Source: Echria macrotheca
Lineage: Eukaryota; Ascomycota; Sordariomycetes; Sordariales; Schizotheciaceae
DNA length: 64,000 bases
Assembly (NCBI GenBank): GCA_030411725.1
Contig: MU839827.1
Coordinates: 2,602,547-2,666,546 of the forward strand
Reading direction: 5' to 3'
Part shown: in pieces, positions 57,189 through 64,000 of the stretch
How the letters are laid out: each line of letters begins with the position of its first letter
Numbering within the stretch: position 1 is the stretch's first letter
Made by a program: the position numbers and the translations under genes
The notes under the pieces: generated by a model
The model's input: only the letters and a program-made list of their open reading frames with translations
Databases searched by the model: none
Told to the model about the DNA's origin: nothing

Positions 57189-59665
57189 CTACTTCCTGCG
57201 ATGCTTGTACGACCTCTCCCCAGCACTTCGAGCCTTGGCCTCCCAGCAATCATTGACAGCGCCTTGGACAATGTCAAAATCCTGTCGGACGATGCGGCCG
57301 ATAAAGAAGACCTGGATATTGTGCTCGACGGTACAGAGTTTGGAGTAGTTAACCCGCGACTCCTTCGCCAGCTTCTCGGTCGAAACATAGAGCTCCAGCC
57401 GAATAGGCGGGTACCCGAGCTGGGGTTCGTTTTTGACCGTCTGAGCCCGTCCACCAACCTGGTAGACGATGCCGTGCTTGGAAGGCTTCACGCCGTTCTT
57501 GGTGCACGCTCGTCGCTCGTACGTCAGAATCGGCCTTGAAAGGGTCAGTCGGGGCCAGACAGTTTCAACCCTAGCGCACTTACACGCAGGTGCAGTGACC
57601 CTCATCGTTGGCGACCACGATGAACCGACGGAAGCCAACATATATGTTCTGACCCAGTGATTTACGCTGTTCCGTAAACTCGGTCGGCGGTACCTCGGTT
57701 TGGCTCGTGGTGCTCTTTGGCCCCACCGCCGCCGAGCCTAGCGGTTCTGGCCAAAGGGCCTTGAAAACCTAAGCAACCGCGGTGTTAGAGCAGACGCCTT
57801 TCCACGGAAATAATAAGGAAGAAGCCCACCTCGCCTGGCATAAACTTGTTTGACTTGTGGATCTGGTAGCCTGGACACGATTAGTTAGACGAGGCTACGA
57901 ATTAGTAAAGGCGTAATTCTTACGTCCGTCTAGTCTATCCTCAGGGTTAAGATCACCAGTTGAATAGAGACCACTGGTGCTGGCTTGGAATGAATAGACT
58001 GCATGATCTGGGTTATTATATCCGCCTCCGTAGGGTGATTGTGAAAGATAGCCGGGTGCAATTTGATAGCCTATGCTTGGGCCTTGGTGGTAGACGCTGG
58101 CATTAGCAGGGTAAACAGGGTGGCTGCTAGCGGCAGCATGCGATTGCATGTCCGGTTGACCCGCCGAATAACCGATATCTTCCTCCTCCAGGCTATCGCC
58201 CAGTTGACCGGTTCCATATCCGAAGTCGCTGTCCTGTTCGCCGGTTCCATATCCCGCTGCACTGGCCGCACTACTACCGAAAGTAGAACCTCCTCGCATG
58301 CTTCCAGGGGTCGGCGTCGGGGTCCGGTCATCGTCCCCGCCATCACCGTCGTCGTTGTCCTGGTCATAATCTCCCGGTGGAAGTTCCGTGGCGTTGGACT
58401 CCCCTGTACTGTATCCATCCGCGTTATTTATTTCATCTTGGTATGCCTGATGTTGGCCTTCCGGACGATATTCTGATGCTATACGGCAGACACGTGTAAG
58501 TGACAAGTCTTGGGTTTGAGGACCTAGTTTGTAATGAACGTACGGTACTCCGCTGGTGGTCGGTCTCTTTCACGCCGCTGACCATCTTTGCTCTTTCCCG
58601 GTGGCTTTGATGGCTTCGATTTCTTTGGAGGAACATAGGTACTCTTTTTTTGTGAAGGACCCTGTGGGGGATAGGCTTGTTTGGATTTAGAGAAACCACT
58701 TTGAGCGTAGCCTGGTTGCGAGTAGCCCTGTTGCGGGTATTCCTGCTGCGGGTACATTTGCGAGTAGCCTTGTTGGGCGTAGCCTTGTTGCGGGTGACTT
58801 GGTGGGTAATCCTGCGGCGGGTAGCTTTCCTGGCCGTACGTAGGTTGCCCGTCGGTCGTTGTTGGATAGGAGGGGTGAGGGTCTATCCCCAAATGTTAGT
58901 GAGGTGCCAGTGAGTATGGCATCCAGACTCCTTACCAGTATAGTCCGTATCAACAGGTTCGGGCGACGCTGTTGGCTGAGGCGCAAAGCCGGAGCCATCG
59001 GCTGCAAACTGGCTTGCGCCGCCCTGCTCTTGCAGATCGTCCTCATCGTTGTCGTCGGCAGCGCTAGGTTGATTGTGTGCCGCGGCCGCTTGGGCGGGCG
59101 GTTGATTTCTAGGATTATAGAAAGGGTCATGCTCGCCAGCCATACCTTTATGTGCCTTGGAGCGGCCCTGGGGCTTCTTGGACGGGGCGGATTTGCTGCC
59201 CTGCGTACTCTTCTTCTGAGGCTTGCCCGACTCGACCCCTTTGCCCTTCTTGTTCAAGGACGAAGACGGAGGCTGCTGGGTTTGTTGGTGAGCCGGCGGG
59301 TACCCGTGCCCGTATACTGACGAAGCTTGTGCCGGGACATACGCAGCGGCGCCTTGAGCCACATAGGCGCCAGAGTAGGCATAACCACCGCCGCCGCCAT
59401 ACCCATACTGCTGCTCCTCAAGGCTCTGATTCCCAAAGGCGTCCGTCAGCTCGGCGACTTGACCGGCTTGACCAGCTTCATCGGCCCGCGGCGCTGCGGG
59501 GTCGGTTCCGTCGTAGTACCCTTGGTGGTAATACTGGCCTAAAATGTGTTGGCATGGGACCATCAACAGGGAAGCGGAGGGTGGTCTTTAGAACTCCATA
59601 CCATTATCATCCTGTGTCCCTTCCCATGTCTGCGTGCCATCGGCCCACCCGGTGTTGTTGCTCAT
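57189..59665 (-). CDS. DUF6590 protein with Q/P/Y-rich repeats
   Basis: Fungal protein of unknown function with a C-terminal DUF6590 domain. Seven exons: complement(59602..59665), (58936..59538), (58544..58882), (57924..58478), (57830..57870), (57584..57768), (57189..57534); 710 residues. All six introns (49-65 bp) fit the frame. The first 520 residues are low complexity: glycine/tyrosine-rich, then lysine/serine-rich, then about eight repeats of QQGY/QPGY/QQEY type near 250-285, then aspartate-rich and GYGTG segments. DUF6590 covers about 575-700: FMPGEVFKALWPEPLG, FRRFIVVANDEGHCTCVPIL, ERRACTKNGVKPSKHGIVY, ELYVSTEKLAKESRVNYSKLCTVEHN. The disordered part resembles RNA-granule proteins, but that is only composition. 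Divergent from the coiled-coil gene. Confidence 0.85.
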
Positions 59666-61357
59666 GGCGACAAGCTCATCTTCTGACACGATATAAATGC
59701 AAGAATGTGATTGGATGCGGCAGTGTGGGAAATACTACACGACATCAGAGGAGACAGGGCAACGTGGGGAGTCCCAGGCTTAACAAGGTCACGGAGCGGC
59801 AGGGCGGAGATGGTCTCAGCTAGCGGGGACGGGACGTCACAGGAGATTATCGCCTCCCGGGTTCCTCTTAAGGGGTTTGGAAAAGGTCCCAGCCGACGGG
59901 GGGGAAGCGCAGAGCCTCAACCAGCAGCAACAGTGACTGGCCAGCGGTTGACACTGCAATGGCGCGGGGGAAGTCTGGAGTGCTTGCGGACGGTCCTCTG
60001 GGGGAATATAAATTATGCGCCTGTGGTTGGTCGACAGAGGCTCGTGACATGCAGAGTCCACTGCTATTCGCGGCACCACCCGTTCGTCGTCGTCGGCTGA
60101 ATAGCGCCAGTTAACAAGTTATGCCTGAGGTATCTGCGGGAGGGTGTCGCCAGCACGGCAGCGACGTGCAGCTGCCGGCCGGGGCAATGTCGTAGCGATG
60201 GCCGGAAAAGTGGTGGGAGTTGGCAAGACGCGGGCAGAGGAGAAGCTGGGGTTGGACGCAGAGGGGGGCCGCTGGCGGTGCTCTTATCTTGGCCTCCAAT
60301 GCTCGCCCGTTGCGGTGCACCCTCAGCTGAGGGCGGCAGAGTCATCCGTTGGCTGCTCCCAGCACCAAGTCTAGACTGTCCAGTGGCGCTCCATGAGGTC
60401 CATGCCGGCTGGAGAGTCGCCCAATACCCGTCTCCCACCCCAAAAGCGGCCGTAGGACTGTTTGTGCCCAAATAGCGGTGTCTTTTCTCGCCGTCCCAGT
60501 GCGGTCGTTATTAGGCAGCGACACAGGATATCGCGGAGCGCGAAGGAAGGCCTGCGAGCTGGAGGTTTCCTTGGCGTGTCGGGGTCACAACTGGATGACT
60601 TTCCAATTCCCGGATTCAGACAAGTGCATGATGCTGTGAAGCTGCGAGAGAGAAGCGTGGGCCGCGCGGCGGAAACAGACCAGAAGCGGACCTTGGATGG
60701 AGGGTGGGGTAATCGATAGAGATGGACTGACGTGCTGTGGGAGCGCAGAGGAAGGAGCATCAATGTGTGCCCCTCTTATGCACGACGAGCACTTGACGAC
60801 TGGGATGGTGCATCGAGCCCGGGACGAGGCTTCCACTTTGCCTCTGTCGGCCTGACTTTTGACCAAACATATCGTGCGCCCGTGGCAGCGTGGTGCTGCG
60901 AGCCAAATATCCCGACCCTTGGGATCTGGACAAAGCGAAATGGCAGCCACTCGGCGGCCAACAGGCCTCTGACTCGATCAGTTTCGGCGTCCTAACCGGT
61001 TCGTGTCCCGACGACCAGCCATCCTCCCGTTTCCAGGGCGAGCACGCACGGCGCAGCAGAGCCGCGACAAAAAAACGAGGCGTCTGAAATGAGCATGCAG
61101 CCTTTTCTGGGCGGCCGGCTCACCTGGAATTCAAGGTCGACACACCCACACCGGTTATGCTCTCCGTCGCCAACACGAAGTCAATACCTCCGACTGCAAT
61201 TTACATCCACCACCATACGTGCTGATTGACGCTGTGCGAGCTTCACTAGAGTCAGATTCCGCCATAGAAAGCAGCGATTGCCTTCCAATCTGCCCGAGGT
61301 TGATGGCGTCGCCATCGAGAATGCTGCGAGCCCGAGAACGCGACACCACGAAGCCAG
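59666..61357. other. Divergent intergenic region DUF6590/coiled-coil gene
   Basis: This 1.7 kb holds both promoters. Frames up to about 135 codons occur on both strands without domains. A GAATATAAATTATG segment at 60003-60018 is the only AT-rich element that could act as a TATA box. No gene is called. Confidence 0.55.
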
Positions 61358-63463
61358 ATGGCCCCAACAATCTTCGAACCCTCTCCATCGGGTCCGGCCT
61401 GGCGTGATCCTACATCGGCGAAGGGATCCACCCGCGACCCGACAACAAGTCCCGGCAATCCTGGCGCGGCCCCGGTCCGAGGAGCCACAACTCCGACAGG
61501 GCCCGCTACGGCGACTCCACCCGGGGCGGCCCCGGTCAGCTACCTCATGGCTCAGGCCACCATCGTCACTCCCGCTTCGATCCGAGCTCCCGTCAACCCG
61601 GATGTGGCTCCTCCGAGACCACCGCGAGGGTCGCCCCGGACGAATGGCTTCACCCCCCAGACGGACACGTCCGATACATTGTCCGACTTGCGAGATGAGG
61701 AGCAGGACTTGGACTCGGATTCGTCCTCGCCCGACGACGACGAGTCAGCGTTGAGCTCGGATGGCGAACCTCAGGTTGTATCCGCCGAGAGCCTTCGACA
61801 CTGGATGCGGCACCACAAGGGAATTGGGAATTCTCTGCCCTGGCGTTCGACACCTCCGCTTGGGAGCTTTCACATAGACCACCCACGGTCAAACCAACGT
61901 CCGCCAGCCCGCCCCCCAGGGCCACCGGACTCGTCTGATGAGTCGAGCGAATCCACAGACGACCAGCGCCATGAACTTTGGGCAAAGGTTACCAACAAAC
62001 GTCTGGCGCTGCAGCGTATTAAGGCGAGCCTGGCAGATAAGCGGCGAGAAGTACGGACCTTGCGGGCTCGCAAAGACAGAATCGACAACAGCTTCATGCA
62101 GCTCATCAGGCCGCATCTGACGTCGAGCAGGACTGTGGTGACCTCCGGGCGGCCCGTCACCATTATTCCGACCGATGAGATCGAAAAACGGTTTGGCGAG
62201 ATGCAGCGCATCCGCAATGATTATTATTCGGCCGAGTCCACACTTGAGCTGCTGGAGGCCGACGTGGACCGTGAAGAATCAGCTTTACACTCCCTCGAGA
62301 CTGAGTTCTACTATTTTCTTGATCCCGGCGGCACCGGCGGATCTTCCAATGTTGCATCGGACCACGTCGAAGGTGAGACGGACAGCGACGACGAGGATGA
62401 TGACAATGCCTCGAGACACACGCTCCGGGGGATATCGGGGGTACTTGCAGACGACATACATCCGCGATATCAACAACTGGTCGATGCCGCTGGTGACCGC
62501 GAGCTGGCCAAGGAGCACCTCCTGGAGCTTCATGGGCGTCATAATAGAATCCTTTACGAGCTTGAGAGGGCCCTGCACCTAGAACGGGCCCGGCGCAACC
62601 CGGGAAACATTACCACCCCAGCGGAACTACAAGAATTGAAGGAGTCGCTCAACTCCATCCCCACCCAGCCCGAAGCGTTCGTGGCGAAATTCGGCGTGTC
62701 CATAGACAAGGACGATCTGGAATTTCTGCAAGACTACGCAAGAGAGGAGCAGGCGGCGAGGAAGGCGATGGACGATGCGACATATGAGGTCGATCGCCTG
62801 AGAGAATTGTGTATGGAGCAGGGCGTGATGCGCAAGAACGCGCCGCTACATGAGGACTTTGCTATTCATACCGGCACAAGCGGGCCGCCATTTGTGCCCG
62901 AAGGCAACATTACGCTGGATGACAACCCAAGCAAGACTCTGGCGCACCCCATCTTCCCGATTCTGCTTTCCAACCCGTCGCATGTTCTGGAGAATATGTC
63001 GCCCCACGAGGCACTCGAGCGGGCCATGAAGCTGCCGGCCGACCACCCGAGCACGGCGCAGAAGAAAGCCGAATGTCTGAAGGAGCTGGGAATTGAGACC
63101 TTGATGAAGAAGAAGGTGGACAGCAAGCCTGACTACATTAATCAGTGGCTGATCCACCGGCTGCGGACGTCGCCCATGGAGGTCGAGCTGATGTTTTCCA
63201 TCTCGCGCGCCATTATCCAGATTGTCAACCTACGGCGCTGGCAGGAGGACGTGTTGTACTACTGGCGCAAGGACGCCGCCGCCATGCGTCTCCCCGAAGA
63301 CTTCGGCGGGCCGATGACGCCGCGGGATGACCTGGATGTGGATGACGACAGCAGCGGGCCGGGCGTCAACTCGGTGGCTGAAGCGTCGGTGCGGGCTAAG
63401 AGCGAGCGCGGAACGGTGTGGAGCCACCGGCGGACGGATTCGAGGTCGGTGAAGAGCGTGTGA
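61358..63463 (+). CDS. Conserved fungal coiled-coil protein, function unknown
   Basis: Single exon of 701 residues with no enzyme motif that I recognise. Residues 1-200 are Pro/Thr/Ser-rich and then acidic (SDLRDEEQDLDSDSSSPDDD), probably disordered. Coiled coils are likely at about 205-310 (heptads in LALQRIKASLADKRREVRTL and RKDRIDNSF) and 370-490 (AGDRELAKEHLLELHGRHNR, DDATYEVDRLRELCMEQG). The C-terminal 560-660 segment is well-formed and probably conserved: INQWLIHRLRTSPMEVELMF, then SRAIIQIVNLRRWQEDVLYYW. The tail is Ser/Arg-rich and ends SRSVKSV. The layout suggests a structural or scaffold role, but nothing more can be claimed. The gene is complete within the window. Confidence 0.75.
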   Translation: MAPTIFEPSPSGPAWRDPTSAKGSTRDPTTSPGNPGAAPVRGATTPTGPATATPPGAAPVSYLMAQATIVTPASIRAPVNPDVAPPRPPRGSPRTNGFTPQTDTSDTLSDLRDEEQDLDSDSSSPDDDESALSSDGEPQVVSAESLRHWMRHHKGIGNSLPWRSTPPLGSFHIDHPRSNQRPPARPPGPPDSSDESSESTDDQRHELWAKVTNKRLALQRIKASLADKRREVRTLRARKDRIDNSFMQLIRPHLTSSRTVVTSGRPVTIIPTDEIEKRFGEMQRIRNDYYSAESTLELLEADVDREESALHSLETEFYYFLDPGGTGGSSNVASDHVEGETDSDDEDDDNASRHTLRGISGVLADDIHPRYQQLVDAAGDRELAKEHLLELHGRHNRILYELERALHLERARRNPGNITTPAELQELKESLNSIPTQPEAFVAKFGVSIDKDDLEFLQDYAREEQAARKAMDDATYEVDRLRELCMEQGVMRKNAPLHEDFAIHTGTSGPPFVPEGNITLDDNPSKTLAHPIFPILLSNPSHVLENMSPHEALERAMKLPADHPSTAQKKAECLKELGIETLMKKKVDSKPDYINQWLIHRLRTSPMEVELMFSISRAIIQIVNLRRWQEDVLYYWRKDAAAMRLPEDFGGPMTPRDDLDVDDDSSGPGVNSVAEASVRAKSERGTVWSHRRTDSRSVKSV

Positions 63464-63932
63464 AGGCTAATTTGCACGGGTTCATGGCTGGAAAATTGCA
63501 TAGCTAGCGGGTGTTGGATGGTTATTTGGGACAGATACCCGCGGAATATAATGGATTTTAAAAAGGAAATCGGATGAGAAATGGTGTTGATAATGCTTCA
63601 GTGTTATACGAGCATTTGGACAGATTTTGACACGTCGACTAAGCATAGGAACAGGCACGATTCCGGCCGAGTGGGCTAGTATACCTACCGTACTCAACGT
63701 TGGATTAAACGTGGCATACAATGAATTTCCGCAAAGCCACGGAGAACATACGGCATCACATCGCCCAGGCCCCGGCTGCTTCTACACAATCAGCTTCGTG
63801 GACATCTCAGACGCGATGTACGACTGTCCCTCCCAGGGAGATTGAAAGGCCATCAGGCGTTGAGCGACCCAGTCCATCCTCTTGATAAACACGATCCAGC
63901 TCCGTCTGCACGGCACAGCGGATTTACCAAGG

Positions 63933-63933
<1 letters not shown>
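63464..63933. other. Right flank, no gene seen
   Basis: This is the 3' flank of the coiled-coil gene. Frames at 63482..63721 (-) and 63627..63845 (+) have no domain. It leads into the terminal G run. Confidence 0.55.

Positions 63934-63999
<66 letters not shown>
63934..63999. repeat. Terminal poly-G run of about 66 bases
   Basis: An uninterrupted G homopolymer reaches the last base but one of the window. Its length and position at the edge suggest a sequencing or assembly artefact, or a placeholder at a contig break, rather than a biological tract. Confidence 0.85.
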
Positions 64000-64000
64000 C

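Overview
This window is nuclear DNA of a filamentous ascomycete. Genes are split by short introns (44 to 139 bp, mostly 47 to 65) with GT...AG ends and CTAAC-type branch sites. Intergenic spaces are long and GC content is moderate. The protein set (Ded1, Kap104, Orc2, Ulp2, Psd1, Qns1, a DUF6590 protein, a Zn2Cys6 factor with a Pezizomycotina-type layout) fits a Sordariomycete, probably of the order Sordariales; the order is an inference from overall look, not a database match. I rebuilt sixteen protein-coding genes and checked every exon set for reading-frame consistency across its introns.

Layout. 0.4-2.2 kb: orc2 (+). 4.0-6.2 kb: ded1 RNA helicase (-). 8.0-8.75 kb: pre1, proteasome beta-4 (-), divergent from rrp9, a U3 snoRNP WD40 protein (+, 9.1-10.9). 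11.5-15.4 kb: a Ulp2-type SUMO protease (-). 15.8-18.2 kb: qns1, glutamine-dependent NAD synthetase (-), divergent from an SSH4/EAR1-type SPRY membrane adaptor (+, 20.4-22.0). 24.7-26.8 kb: a Zn2Cys6 transcription factor (-) with seven exons. 26.8-37.5 kb: a 10.7 kb stretch without a credible protein gene. 37.5-40.4 kb: kap104 transportin (-). 41.6-42.1 kb: a proteasome assembly chaperone 4-like gene (-), divergent from a carnosine-type N-methyltransferase (+, 42.5-43.9). 44.1-45.1 kb: short-chain dehydrogenase (-). 45.6-47.9 kb: USA1/HERP-like ubiquitin-domain ER membrane protein (-), divergent from psd1, phosphatidylserine decarboxylase (+, 48.8-50.4). 50.7-51.5 kb: nitroreductase (-). 52.9-54.7 kb: an FAD/NADPH reductase lacking a flavodoxin domain (-). 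57.2-59.7 kb: DUF6590 protein (-), divergent from a coiled-coil protein of unknown function (+, 61.4-63.5). The window ends in a run of about 66 G, probably an assembly artefact.

The genes are mostly housekeeping and do not form one pathway or a biosynthetic cluster. Five of them (pre1, the chaperone-4-like gene, ulp2, usa1-like, ssh4-like) act in ubiquitin, SUMO or proteasome biology, but they are dispersed and I treat that as chance unless synteny shows otherwise. I found no mobile element, CRISPR array, virus, rRNA or convincing tRNA. The most unusual items are a start codon split by an intron in pre1, two inverted degenerate telomere-like hexamer arrays near 23 kb, a repeated 13-nt motif downstream of the transcription factor, the gene desert with a 17-nt tandem repeat and a G-quadruplex-like tract, and the stand-alone reductase with a CCGGGCC motif.
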